Source of the DNA: Haladaptatus paucihalophilus DX253
GTDB taxonomy: Archaea; Halobacteriota; Halobacteria; Halobacteriales; Haladaptataceae
Length of the DNA: 64,000 nt
Assembly: GCF_000376445.1 (NCBI RefSeq)
Contig: NZ_AQXI01000001.1
Location: 528,962-592,961, forward strand
Reading direction: 5' to 3'
Shown here: one piece after another, positions 18,094-26,750 of the stretch
How positions within the stretch are numbered: position 1 is the stretch's first letter
Layout of the letters: each line of letters starts with the position of its first letter
Made by a program: the position numbers and the translations under genes
The notes under the pieces: model-generated
Seen by the model: the letters and a program-made list of their open reading frames with translations, nothing else
What the model was told of the DNA's origin: nothing
The model's database searches: none

Positions 18094-19338
18094 ATGACGA
18101 ACGTTCTGTTGTTAACGATCGACTCACTTCGTGCGGACCGATGTTCAGAGAAGTATTTTCCAAAGTCATGGTCGATTTTAGAACGAGAATTTGACCGATT
18201 TACCGAAGCATATTCCCATGGCGTTGCAACCCCGTTTGCCTTCCCAGGAATTATCACTGGACAACTTCCAAAAAATGATGGAACACTTCCGGGAACACCG
18301 ACGCTTGCAGAACTGTGCTCCGGGAAGTCAGTAGCATACGCAAATAACCCACACCTTCGACCAGACAGGGGATATGATCGTGGGTTTGACGAATTTTCGT
18401 ACCTTGGTGGTTATTCCGGGAACACGTTAAAGCAGAGAGTTTTCCACCACCTCGGTCAAGTAGAAGTGATAAAATGGGTATACGATTCAATAAACAAAAT
18501 CGTAGCGACAGTCAACGAGGAACAGTTTAAAGAGCCATATCGTTCGGCCATGGAACAAGTCCAGCGCGTTGATTCCGCGCTATCTAACGACGTTTCATTC
18601 TGTTGGGCTCATTTTCAGGATCCCCACTTCCCTTTTTCTATTGAATCCGTTGCAGATGGGATGATACGTGATAATTTCGACACGGAACATGTACGAACTC
18701 TCAATGACGAGTACATCAGCGGTGATATTTTAGATGACACAGATTCCCTCTCGAAATTGGTTGAGATGTACGATGAGAATATCCGATATCTCGACCGCCA
18801 ACTCTCGAAGTTGCTCGAGAAACTAGATAAACAGGGTTGGTTTGAAAACGGTGTAGTTGCGATAACCGCGGACCACGGCGAGGTGTTCGGTGAGTCAGGT
18901 ATGACGAACCACCCGTGGGATGCGCTTCCACTCGATGCACTCACCCAAATTCCCCTTCTTATTTCTACGCCGAGTAATGAAGCCACAATACACGACCAAC
19001 TGGTACAGCATTCGGATTTGTTCAGATTCCTTGCTGGACATTTAACCGACGATATTCCGTCGGCAGATCACCGATATAACCTCTATGACGATACTCACCG
19101 CTATGTCGTCTCGAAATCGAATGCAGTCGTCCGCTGTCTTTCATCGGATGGTTCCGTGGTGAACTTCCGCGACGGGAGGATGGATATCGACGGCAGTCCA
19201 TCACAATCTCAAATCGAGTATACGAAAGAAATATCATTCCCAAGTATCGAGAAATCATCGGGTACTATCCCCGGTGTTCCAGATTCGAACCATCAAGAGA
19301 TCGAGAAACGACTGGAGGCACTTGGATATGTGGACTAG
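18094..19338 (+). CDS. Sulfatase-like / phosphotransferase-like enzyme of the alkaline-phosphatase superfamily
   Basis: 414 residues from ATG 18094. Metal-site motifs are LLTIDSLRADRC (about 5-16), AITADHGEVFGESG and TNHPWDALP. At the nucleophile position it reads SHGVATPFAFPGI: Thr-Pro with no Cys/Ser-x-Pro-x-Arg, so formylglycine chemistry is not expected. No signal peptide or membrane helix. The C-terminus (RLEALGYVD) resembles that of the 12261 gene (RLSALGYAER). Both probably modify the N-linked glycan or its sugar donor. Third gene of a run with the two GT4s. Confidence 0.75.
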   Translation: MTNVLLLTIDSLRADRCSEKYFPKSWSILEREFDRFTEAYSHGVATPFAFPGIITGQLPKNDGTLPGTPTLAELCSGKSVAYANNPHLRPDRGYDRGFDEFSYLGGYSGNTLKQRVFHHLGQVEVIKWVYDSINKIVATVNEEQFKEPYRSAMEQVQRVDSALSNDVSFCWAHFQDPHFPFSIESVADGMIRDNFDTEHVRTLNDEYISGDILDDTDSLSKLVEMYDENIRYLDRQLSKLLEKLDKQGWFENGVVAITADHGEVFGESGMTNHPWDALPLDALTQIPLLISTPSNEATIHDQLVQHSDLFRFLAGHLTDDIPSADHRYNLYDDTHRYVVSKSNAVVRCLSSDGSVVNFRDGRMDIDGSPSQSQIEYTKEISFPSIEKSSGTIPGVPDSNHQEIEKRLEALGYVD

Positions 19339-19357
19339 CCGACGGACAGACAAATGA

Positions 19358-20395
19358 TCACTTCAGATAGAGTGTTTCCAGTTGATCAGTAACGGCACCC
19401 CACCCCATGAGATTCACCGTATCTGGTTCGTTTCGCCTCGCTTTTTCAACCGCAGTGGCGATGGTATCCGGTTCGATATTCGTAACTCCGATAACCCCCT
19501 CGTACTGCACCCACTGTGTTAGCGCTCCCGATTCCTTAACCACACAGGGGGTTTTGCTGCACAGTGCCTCCCCAACCGTCATACCATAGGCTTCGAACGA
19601 AGATAAAGTGATGAAGACATCCGCGCCAACGTATAACCGAGTGAGATCATCATCTGAAACGTATCCTGTGAACTGAATGCGATCTCGGACATCACAATCG
19701 TGTGCGACATCTTCTAGTGTTTCTCTATAGGGTCCGTTGCCGACAATCATGAGATTGTATGCGTCTATCTTTTTCAAGGAACGGATAATATGTTGAACCC
19801 CTTTATATTCTTCCAGTCGGCCCACATACAAAAGATAGGGTTGATGCTGGCTCTCCGTGGTTACATCTCGAAATCGTTCGAGATTCAGACCGTTTGGTAC
19901 GACCGTTGAATCGATATCGAAATCCGTTTGTAACAAATCATGCTCCCACTCACTTACGGCGACGACTTCCGTTGCACGGTGAAGCGACCACTTTCCCACG
20001 GGTCGGTAGGCTCGTAGTAGATGGTCACGAATACCACTAGCACTCTTTCCATGATAATGTGGTGTGATGATAAGTGGGGCATCAGCGCTGAGTGACCCAA
20101 GCACCATCGGAAGCGAGTGATAGTTGTGGGCATGTATAATATCCCCATCGCTACGTCGGACTACCGGCACAATCCCCGGCGCAATGTGAAACGCACCCCC
20201 TGGTGCAAATCCACGACATCGACGAACACGAACTCCATTTCGAACGTCCTGGTTTGAAACGTCCTTACCCGCATCGGCGGTAACTACCGTAACTTCGTGC
20301 CCCCGCTCGACGAGACGCTCGCTGATCTCCTTCACATGTGTCTCGACGCCACCGACGCGAGGTGGATACCGCGGCGTTACCTGTACTATTTTCAC
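19358..20395 (-). CDS. Glycosyltransferase family 4 protein
   Basis: 345 residues. The N-terminus MKIVQVTPRYPPRVGGVETHVKEISERL is the GT4 glycine-rich acceptor half; the catalytic pair is EAYGMTVGE (about 262-270), with YVGRLEEYKGVQHII and IVGNGPYRETLE between. GTG at 20395 overlaps the stop of the upstream GT2 gene (GTGA), so the two are translationally coupled. Convergent with the sulfatase-like gene. Confidence 0.9.
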   Translation of the reverse strand: MKIVQVTPRYPPRVGGVETHVKEISERLVERGHEVTVVTADAGKDVSNQDVRNGVRVRRCRGFAPGGAFHIAPGIVPVVRRSDGDIIHAHNYHSLPMVLGSLSADAPLIITPHYHGKSASGIRDHLLRAYRPVGKWSLHRATEVVAVSEWEHDLLQTDFDIDSTVVPNGLNLERFRDVTTESQHQPYLLYVGRLEEYKGVQHIIRSLKKIDAYNLMIVGNGPYRETLEDVAHDCDVRDRIQFTGYVSDDDLTRLYVGADVFITLSSFEAYGMTVGEALCSKTPCVVKESGALTQWVQYEGVIGVTNIEPDTIATAVEKARRNEPDTVNLMGWGAVTDQLETLYLK

Positions 20396-21534
20396 TCGAA
20401 CGCCTCCCGCAGTTCCTCATCTATCTCCCACGTTCCATCCCCTTCGCCACGCAACAACTCCACGCTCGCCCGGAACAGCGACACTTGCGTGTCGAAGATG
20501 GCGTACACCGGCTGCAGTGGTCCGAGACAATCACTCCCACCGAGTTTGATAAACACTCCAAGCCCCGCCGGAACGACCAACCCGAACGGCCCGGCCGCGA
20601 CCAACGCACCACCAGTCAGCAATCCGATTCCGAGCGCGACCAACCACGGCGAGACGATCATGAACCACCAGTTGAACGGCAACACGACGCCGCCGTACTT
20701 CCCGTGTCGGCCGAGTGCGTCTCGGTGCTGGACGAGCAGGCGGATCAGTCCCATTCCACGCCGGTCCTTTTGGAGACGGCGTTTTCCGAAATTGGAGTGC
20801 GATGCCTCGCTGTAGCGGATTTCGGGGTCGTAGATGACTCGCTTTCCGTTCCGGCGAATCTTCAACGCGAGTTCCGTGTCGTCGGCGAGCGACTCGGGGT
20901 CGATGGGGACGATGGCGTCGTTTTCGAAGGCGGAGAACGGACCGTGGAAGATAAGGGTGGAATCGAGGTGCGATTCGAGCGTCTGGATGTGCGCCTGCAC
21001 GCCGCGATATCCTTCCTCGACTTCGCTCCCTCCGAGAACGTCGGTGTTCTTCCCCGTCACTGCCGCGACGTCCGGGTCGGCGAGGTTCGCGGCGGCGACC
21101 CGGAGCACGTCGTTCGCGGTGAAGGAGTCGCAGTCGGTTTTGACCACCATCTCGTTCTCGGCGGCCGCATAGGCGTCGTTGAGCGCGGGAGCGAGTCCGC
21201 GCCGTTCCTTCTCTTCGATGAGGTTCAGCGAGGGATGTTCTCGGTCCGCGAAATATTCTCGGATCAGGTCCGGCGTCTCGTCGTCGCTCGAATCCACGAC
21301 GACGAGTTCGATGTTCTCCATCGGATAGTCGAGTTCGAGCAAGTCGTCCAGTTTCTTCTCGATGATGTCGGATTCGTTGTACGTCGGCAGAACGATACTA
21401 ACTGTCGGTTCCGCATCCCGTTTTCGGGCCGGTGAGCCCTCCGGGCGAATCAGTCCGTACAGCGCGAGGAAACAGAAATACGGAATCGCGGCCACGGCGA
21501 TGACGACGGCGGCAGCCTTGGCGAGCCGGTTCAT
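20392..21534 (-). CDS. Membrane glycosyltransferase family 2 protein
   Basis: 380 residues from ATG 21534 (a 25-residue upstream extension is unlikely). One N-terminal membrane helix (about 5-24), a GT-A domain with IVLPTYNESD, VVDSSDDETPD and the metal-binding KTDCDSF, then C-terminal helices (about 290-350). This is the processive-type, membrane-bound GT2 layout. GC content returns to the genomic norm here, marking the edge of the AT-rich island. Coupled to the downstream GT4. Confidence 0.9.
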   Translation of the reverse strand: MNRLAKAAAVVIAVAAIPYFCFLALYGLIRPEGSPARKRDAEPTVSIVLPTYNESDIIEKKLDDLLELDYPMENIELVVVDSSDDETPDLIREYFADREHPSLNLIEEKERRGLAPALNDAYAAAENEMVVKTDCDSFTANDVLRVAAANLADPDVAAVTGKNTDVLGGSEVEEGYRGVQAHIQTLESHLDSTLIFHGPFSAFENDAIVPIDPESLADDTELALKIRRNGKRVIYDPEIRYSEASHSNFGKRRLQKDRRGMGLIRLLVQHRDALGRHGKYGGVVLPFNWWFMIVSPWLVALGIGLLTGGALVAAGPFGLVVPAGLGVFIKLGGSDCLGPLQPVYAIFDTQVSLFRASVELLRGEGDGTWEIDEELREAFE

Positions 21535-21673
21535 AGCCGGTCGTTTGTCGCTTTGTTTTAAACATCTATGGATTGCCAGGCAGTTGTTCGACACTGACAG
21601 TTCGAGCACCTATCCCAACACTGACAGACTCAAAAGGTTGGGCTTTTAGACCCCGGTACCCATTTCCCCGACA

Positions 21674-22582
21674 ATGCCCGACAGAGAGGACGTGTGCGTG
21701 CTCATCCCCACGCTGAACGAGGCTGAGACGATTGGCGAAGTCATCGACGGCTTCCGCGAGCAGGGCTTCTCGAACGTCCTCGTAGTGGACGGTAACTCCG
21801 ACGACGGGACGCGCGATGTGGCGACGGAGCACGGCGCGCGCGTCATCGAACAGAGCGGCGTCGGAAAGGGGCAAGCCGTCCGCGAGGGCTTGGAACACAT
21901 CGAAGCGGAGTACGTGCTGATGTTGGACGGGGACGGAACGTACAAACCGTCGGACGCCGAGACGATGCTGGAACCGCTCGACGACGGCTACGAACACGTC
22001 ATCGGCAACCGGTTTGCGGGCATGAACGACGGGTCGATGCCGCGGCTGAACCACTTCGGCAATCGCGTTATCAACCGAGCGTTCTCGATCATCCATCGGT
22101 CGGATTTCAAGGACATTCTCAGCGGCTATCGGGCGTTCACGAGAAAATCCGCGGAGCGTTCATACCTCACCTCGGACGGCTTCGGCGTCGAAACCGAACT
22201 GGCGGTCGAATGCGTCAAACACAGCGTTCCGACGGCCGTCGTGCCGATTCAGTACGAAGAGCGGCCGGACGACTCGGAGACGAACCTCCATCCGCTTTGG
22301 GACGGGGGGGACATCATCATGACGCTCTACCAACTCGCGAAGACGAACAATCCGCTATTCTACTTCGGGAGCATGGGTATGTTGAGCGGTCTCATCGGGG
22401 TTATCTTGGGGGTTTACGTCGCCGTCGAGTGGGTGACGCGCCACATCTCCCACGAGGTTATCGCGGTCGTCGCCGGTATCTCCATCATCTTCGGCCTGCA
22501 GTTGCTCATGTTCGGCGTCCTCTCGGATCTGATCGTCACGCTTCACCGCGAACAGATGCGTCGAATCGACGAACGCCGCTGA
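21674..22582 (+). CDS. aglJ: AglJ-type dolichol-phosphate glycosyltransferase
   Basis: 302 residues, the size of Haloferax AglJ, which puts the first hexose on dolichyl phosphate. GT2 motifs are CVLIPTLNEAETIGEVID (about 8-25), VVDGNSDDGTRD and the metal motif MLDGDGTYKP; the acceptor region is DILSGYRAFTRKS, as in DPM-like enzymes. Two C-terminal membrane helices (about 233-258 and 265-290). A TATA-like GCTTTTAGA about 29 bases before ATG suggests a leaderless transcript. It closes the glycosylation locus opposite aglB. Confidence 0.9.
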   Translation: MPDREDVCVLIPTLNEAETIGEVIDGFREQGFSNVLVVDGNSDDGTRDVATEHGARVIEQSGVGKGQAVREGLEHIEAEYVLMLDGDGTYKPSDAETMLEPLDDGYEHVIGNRFAGMNDGSMPRLNHFGNRVINRAFSIIHRSDFKDILSGYRAFTRKSAERSYLTSDGFGVETELAVECVKHSVPTAVVPIQYEERPDDSETNLHPLWDGGDIIMTLYQLAKTNNPLFYFGSMGMLSGLIGVILGVYVAVEWVTRHISHEVIAVVAGISIIFGLQLLMFGVLSDLIVTLHREQMRRIDERR

Positions 22583-22615
22583 GACGAGAGACGGGTTCAC
22601 AACGTGCCGAAATTC

Positions 22616-23266
22616 TCACGCGATATCCCGACTGGTGTCGATTGCCACCGACTCTGTGAGTTCGAGTTTGATGGTTTCGGGAAGCGCCCGTCCGCCGCGG
22701 AACTTCGGCACGGCGAGTCGATTTTCGACGCGGTCGCCCGAAATTTCGGTGTTGAGTTGAAACACCACATCGACGGCGTGTTCCGTGATGTCCCGCTGGT
22801 CGGGAACCCACCGTCCGTCGAGACAGTGGAGGATTGCGAGGCTGTCCGTTCCGCGGAGGTGGGACTGCAGGTCGTGGAGGAAGTTCCGATACCGAGTCGG
22901 GTCCTCCCGCTCCAGTAGGTTCATCGGGTCGATGATGAGCGTCGAATCGCTCCGGAGCCGCTGGAACAGTCGTCGCGCGTGGTCCAGCGGTGCATCACCC
23001 GGTATGTATCTGACTTCCGGCGTCCGACGGCTGGATTCGCGTCGAAATCCGGCACTCACCGTCTCCTCGTCGCGGTCGGTCGTCAGGTACAACGTGGGGC
23101 GACTGGCGGTGAACTCGGTCAACAGGAGTTCTGCCTGACTGGCCGGAGGTGCACAGAGCGCGACGGTGCTCCCGGGCGGGATACCCCCGTCGAGTTTCCG
23201 GTCGAGCACCGGAATTCCGGTCGAAAGCCGCGATACCATAATTGTGACAACTCCAACAGCGTTCAT
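22616..23266 (-). CDS. RAD55/KaiC-like protein with degenerate P-loop
   Basis: 216 residues (or 207 from ATG 23239). The N-terminus MVSRLSTGIPVLDRKLDGGIPPGSTVALCAPP matches the RecA/KaiC lead-in, but the Walker A position reads APPASQAELL with no GK[ST]. The Walker B-like TLIIDPMNLLE (about 105-115) persists. ATP hydrolysis is therefore doubtful. The ATG at 23266 overlaps the minD-like stop as ATGA, so the two proteins are likely made together and may work as a pair. Confidence 0.7.
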   Translation of the reverse strand: MNAVGVVTIMVSRLSTGIPVLDRKLDGGIPPGSTVALCAPPASQAELLLTEFTASRPTLYLTTDRDEETVSAGFRRESSRRTPEVRYIPGDAPLDHARRLFQRLRSDSTLIIDPMNLLEREDPTRYRNFLHDLQSHLRGTDSLAILHCLDGRWVPDQRDITEHAVDVVFQLNTEISGDRVENRLAVPKFRGGRALPETIKLELTESVAIDTSRDIA

Positions 23267-23901
23267 AAGTGTTTTGTCAGGAGTGCCGACGCGAGACAGT
23301 CGTACGCCCGCCGAACCGATTCGTCCGAGAGGACGGCGACGCCGCCGTCGGGAATCGAGGCAAGAACGGGACCGCCGAGGAGGCGCTCGATTCCTGTTGG
23401 CGGGTTCTCCGTTCGGGTGAGGGCGACCCCGACGATAGTCGTCCCGAGTGCACGGGCCATCGCGGCGGTTTTGGCCGTGTCACGGAGGCAGGCCGGGTCG
23501 GTCGTCGTCACCAGCAGAACGTGGTCCGCGAGGCGAAGCGGCGTCGCCGCGTCCGGTCCCGCTCCCGCCGGGCAGTCAACGAGAACGTGGTCGGCGGCGT
23601 CGGCGAGACGGGAGAGCGCGCTCGGGAGGTGAACGGAGTCGCCCATCGATTGTGGCGCGGGAACTACTTCGACGCCGGAGAGCGTCGGCGGTGGGTGCGT
23701 GGCGATTTCGACCGCCTCGCCGTTTGCGACGGCGGAGAGGTTCGGCGTCCCGTCCACGTTGGCGAGGTGATGGAGGTCGGGCATGTCCACGTCGGCGTCC
23801 GCGGCGAGGACTGACCGGCGCATCCGGCCGAGCGCACCAGCGAGTCCGAGCGTCGTCGTCGTCTTTCCACAGCCTCCTTTTCCACCGGCGATGGCGAGCA
23901 T
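23263..23901 (-). CDS. MinD/ParA-family ATPase
   Basis: 212 residues from ATG 23901, where [25 protein letters not shown] gives the deviant Walker A (KGGCGKTT) at the normal N-terminal place. [12 protein letters not shown] is switch I and [14 protein letters not shown] is Walker B. No membrane-targeting amphipathic C-terminal helix is obvious. Haloarchaeal MinD paralogues are known to affect motility and cell shape. Overlaps the RAD55-like gene (ATGA); divergent from pyrB with 82 bases between starts. Confidence 0.88.
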   Translation of the reverse strand: MLAIAGGKGGCGKTTTTLGLAGALGRMRRSVLAADADVDMPDLHHLANVDGTPNLSAVANGEAVEIATHPPPTLSGVEVVPAPQSMGDSVHLPSALSRLADAADHVLVDCPAGAGPDAATPLRLADHVLLVTTTDPACLRDTAKTAAMARALGTTIVGVALTRTENPPTGIERLLGGPVLASIPDGGVAVLSDESVRRAYDCLASALLTKHL

Positions 23902-23983
23902 GCCGGGTGTGGTTCCGTCATCCGATTTAAACTTCGGGGGCGACCCGTGCCTTTCAAGGCGCGTGACAACCCCTCTTCGAACG

Positions 23984-24895
23984 ATGCGGCACGACCACCT
24001 CATCGACACGAAACAACTTTCGCGGCAGGATATCGAGGACGTCCTCGACCGCGCCGCCGAAATCGACGCCGACCCGGCGGCGTTCGGGGACCGACACGCG
24101 GGAAAACTCCTCGGGTTGCTGTTTTACGAACCGAGCACGCGCACGAAGATGAGCTTCGAGACGTCGATCAAACGTCTCGGCGGCGACATCGTGGACATGG
24201 GTTCCGTCGAATCATCGAGCGTGAAGAAGGGAGAGAGCCTCGCCGACACGACTCGCGTCATCGAGGGCTACGCCGACGCGCTCGTGTTGCGCCACCCGAG
24301 CCAAGGTGCGGCGAAGATGGTGAGCGAGTTCGTCGATGTCCCCCTCCTCAACGCCGGGGACGGGGCAGGCCATCACCCGACACAGACGCTCCTCGACCTC
24401 TATACGATTCGGGAGAACGCGGGACTGGACGACCTCACCATCGGCATCATGGGCGACCTGAAGTACGGACGGACGGTCCACTCGCTCGCCCACGCGTTGA
24501 CCAACTTCGACACCCGCCAGCACTTCATCAGTCCCGGAAGCCTCAAACTCCCGCGAAGCGTTCGCTACGACCTCCACGAAGCGGGTGCGAACGTCCGCGA
24601 ACACACCGACATCGAGGACGTGCTTCCGAACCTGGACGTGCTCTACGTCACGCGCATCCAGCGCGAGCGCTTCCCCGACGAGAACGAGTACCGCGCCGTC
24701 GCGGGCGACTACCGTATCGACCTCGAAACGCTCGAAGGCGCGCGGGATGATTTGACCATCATGCATCCGCTTCCCCGCGTCGACGAAATCGCGCCCGAGG
24801 TGGACGAGACGGACCACGCGAAGTACTTCGAACAGGCACACAACGGCATTCCAGTGCGTATGGCACTGCTCGACTCCATGCTGGAGGACCAATGA
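23984..24895 (+). CDS. pyrB: Aspartate carbamoyltransferase catalytic chain
   Basis: Condenses carbamoyl phosphate and aspartate in pyrimidine synthesis. 303 residues from ATG 23984; upstream in-frame codons are antisense to minD. The carbamoyl-phosphate site [15 protein letters not shown] is at about 47-61, HPSQ and [12 protein letters not shown] in the middle, and the aspartate-site HPLPRVDEI near 262-270. The stop overlaps pyrI by 4 bases (ATGA), as expected for the allosteric holoenzyme. Confidence 0.98.
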   Translation: MRHDHLIDTKQLSRQDIEDVLDRAAEIDADPAAFGDRHAGKLLGLLFYEPSTRTKMSFETSIKRLGGDIVDMGSVESSSVKKGESLADTTRVIEGYADALVLRHPSQGAAKMVSEFVDVPLLNAGDGAGHHPTQTLLDLYTIRENAGLDDLTIGIMGDLKYGRTVHSLAHALTNFDTRQHFISPGSLKLPRSVRYDLHEAGANVREHTDIEDVLPNLDVLYVTRIQRERFPDENEYRAVAGDYRIDLETLEGARDDLTIMHPLPRVDEIAPEVDETDHAKYFEQAHNGIPVRMALLDSMLEDQ

Positions 24896-25353
24896 GCGAC
24901 CACGAACTCCGCGTCAGCAAGATTCGAAACGGCACCGTTATCGACCACATTCGCGCCGGGCAGGCGCTCAACGTCCTCGCAATCCTCGGCATCGACGGAA
25001 GCGACGGCGAGGAAGTGAGCGTCGGCATGAACGTACCCAGCGACCGGATGGGCCGAAAGGACATCGTGAAAGTCGAGGGAAAGGAGTTGAGTCAGAACGA
25101 GGTGGACGTCCTCTCGCTCATCGCCCCCGACGCGAGCATCAACATCATTCGGGAGTATGAAGTGGCAGAAAAGCATCGCTTGGAGCGCCCCGAGTACGTC
25201 GTCGGCATCCTCTCCTGTCCGAATAGCAACTGCATCTCGACGGAGGACGAACCCGTCGATTCGAAGTTCGAGGTGCTCTCCGATGGCGTCCGCTGTGAGT
25301 ACTGCGAAACCATCATCCGCGACGACCTCGCCGCACATATCAGCGTGAAGTGA
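24892..25353 (+). CDS. pyrI: Aspartate carbamoyltransferase regulatory chain
   Basis: 153 residues. The N-terminal allosteric domain has [24 protein letters not shown], where nucleotides bind; the C-terminal zinc domain has CPNSNCIS and CEYCE (about 106-141), the four zinc cysteines that contact PyrB. Coupled to pyrB by a 4-base overlap. Confidence 0.98.
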   Translation: MSDHELRVSKIRNGTVIDHIRAGQALNVLAILGIDGSDGEEVSVGMNVPSDRMGRKDIVKVEGKELSQNEVDVLSLIAPDASINIIREYEVAEKHRLERPEYVVGILSCPNSNCISTEDEPVDSKFEVLSDGVRCEYCETIIRDDLAAHISVK

Positions 25354-25429
25354 GAAACGACGGCCTAATCCGCCGAACTGGGAAAAACGGTCGAAGCGGT
25401 TTATGCCGTCGCTCGAATTCGTGGCGTGT

Positions 25430-26101
25430 ATGGGAACTCGAATCGGCGCACACGCCGCTGTCGTCGTGTCGCTTTTCGTCGTCTTCTCGGGTGGGGTAGC
25501 CGTCGCTGGCAGCGGGCTGACCGGGGCGGCCGCGGCAAATCCGTCGTTACAGCTCGGCCAGTACAAGGTGTCAACCAAGGACGTGACGGTCAGAACGTGG
25601 GCGCTCCGGAACACCACGGTGAACAACGCGACGGTGGACGAAGTTCACGTCGACACGCTACAGACCGAAAACGGAACCAAGCGCGACGTCACCCTCCGCA
25701 ACGTCTCCATCGCGACGGTCCACATCCGCAACGGCACGCTGAAAAACGTGAGCGCGGACCGAATCGTCATCAGAAACCGCTCGATTTGGGACGTTCCGGG
25801 CGGCGACCTGTTCGACCCAGGCGTGAGTAACCGCGTTATTAAGCGACACGTGCTCGCAAACGTCACCGTCGAGGGAGCGAACCTCGACACGCTGAACGTG
25901 ACGAAACTGACCGTCGTCAACACCACGGTTCCGAGACGCTCCGCGAACCCGCCCGTGTCGCCGGACGTGACGAACCCCGATACGGAGCCGAAACCCGCCG
26001 TCGAAATTCAAAACGCGAGCATCGAGTCCGGAATCGTTCGACAGGCCGACGCCGGTGAGTGGTCGGCCAGAACCGTCCGGTCGCGGAACGCGACGAACTG
26101 A
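25430..26101 (+). CDS. Secreted beta-solenoid-like protein rich in N-glycosylation sequons
   Basis: 223 residues from ATG 25430; a TATA-like GGTTTATG lies about 28 bases upstream, supporting this start over ATG 25403. A signal peptide covers about residues 1-28. The body repeats short strands of the type TVxNxTVxxVxVxT, suggesting a right-handed beta-helix. By eye there are about 12 N-X-S/T sequons. No C-terminal anchor is seen, so it may be released or bound to the S-layer. Function unknown; it is a likely target of the AglB system encoded nearby. Confidence 0.7.
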   Translation: MGTRIGAHAAVVVSLFVVFSGGVAVAGSGLTGAAAANPSLQLGQYKVSTKDVTVRTWALRNTTVNNATVDEVHVDTLQTENGTKRDVTLRNVSIATVHIRNGTLKNVSADRIVIRNRSIWDVPGGDLFDPGVSNRVIKRHVLANVTVEGANLDTLNVTKLTVVNTTVPRRSANPPVSPDVTNPDTEPKPAVEIQNASIESGIVRQADAGEWSARTVRSRNATN

Positions 26102-26713
26102 TCAGAGGAACGACGTACTTTCGACCGTTTCTCCCGCGGAGAACGCCGAACCGCCGAGTTCGAACCGTGGAACGCGTACGCCATCATCGTCGGTATCCTG
26201 CCGAAACACCAGTCCCGGTATCTCCCCGAACACCGCTCGGAATTCGTCTTCGGCGTCGGGGTCGGAAACAGCGAGTTCGACGCGCTCGAACCGCGCGTCG
26301 TCCCACGACCCGAGGTCGGCCTCCACGTCGCTTCCGTCGCGGTGCAGTTCGACGCGGAACCCCCACGGTGTCATGACGAACGTGCGTCTCCCGTCGCGGT
26401 CACGGACCGACCACCCCGCTTCGTTCGCCCGGTCACAAATCGCGTCGAAGTCGGAGGTACAGAGTCCGAGATGGTCGAAGTGCGGTCGCCGTCCCGGCGC
26501 AATCGTGACGTTGACGTAGCCGCGTTGGGCGTTCTGGAGGCGAAGGCGGAACCCGTCCGGAACCGGGTCGCTCGCGTCGAGTGAGTGAAATTCGCCATCG
26601 ACCTGCCCGAAGCGCTGGTAGGGCGGCAGTCCGTGCGCGTCGAGTTCGGCTTCCGCGTGGCTCACGTCGGGCGTGTTGAAATGGAGATGAAAGAGTCGCG
26701 TCGGGGAGTGCAT
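26102..26713 (-). CDS. VOC (glyoxalase/dioxygenase fold) protein
   Basis: 203 residues from ATG 26713. The stretch LFHLHFNTPDVSHAEAEL opens one beta-alpha-beta-beta-beta module, and HFDHLGLCTSDFDAICDRANEAGW with FVMTPWGFRVELH opens a second, the paired layout of VOC metalloenzymes with His/Glu ligands. Substrate cannot be read from sequence. It lies 37 bases downstream of the FKBP gene on the same strand. Confidence 0.85.
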   Translation of the reverse strand: MHSPTRLFHLHFNTPDVSHAEAELDAHGLPPYQRFGQVDGEFHSLDASDPVPDGFRLRLQNAQRGYVNVTIAPGRRPHFDHLGLCTSDFDAICDRANEAGWSVRDRDGRRTFVMTPWGFRVELHRDGSDVEADLGSWDDARFERVELAVSDPDAEDEFRAVFGEIPGLVFRQDTDDDGVRVPRFELGGSAFSAGETVESTSFL

Positions 26714-26750
26714 ACCCGACACTGCTCGGCCATCTAAAAAGACGATTCGA

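Noticed and set aside
18094-19338. Formylglycine sulfatase
   Set aside because: The Cys/Ser-x-Pro-x-Arg signature is absent at the expected place.
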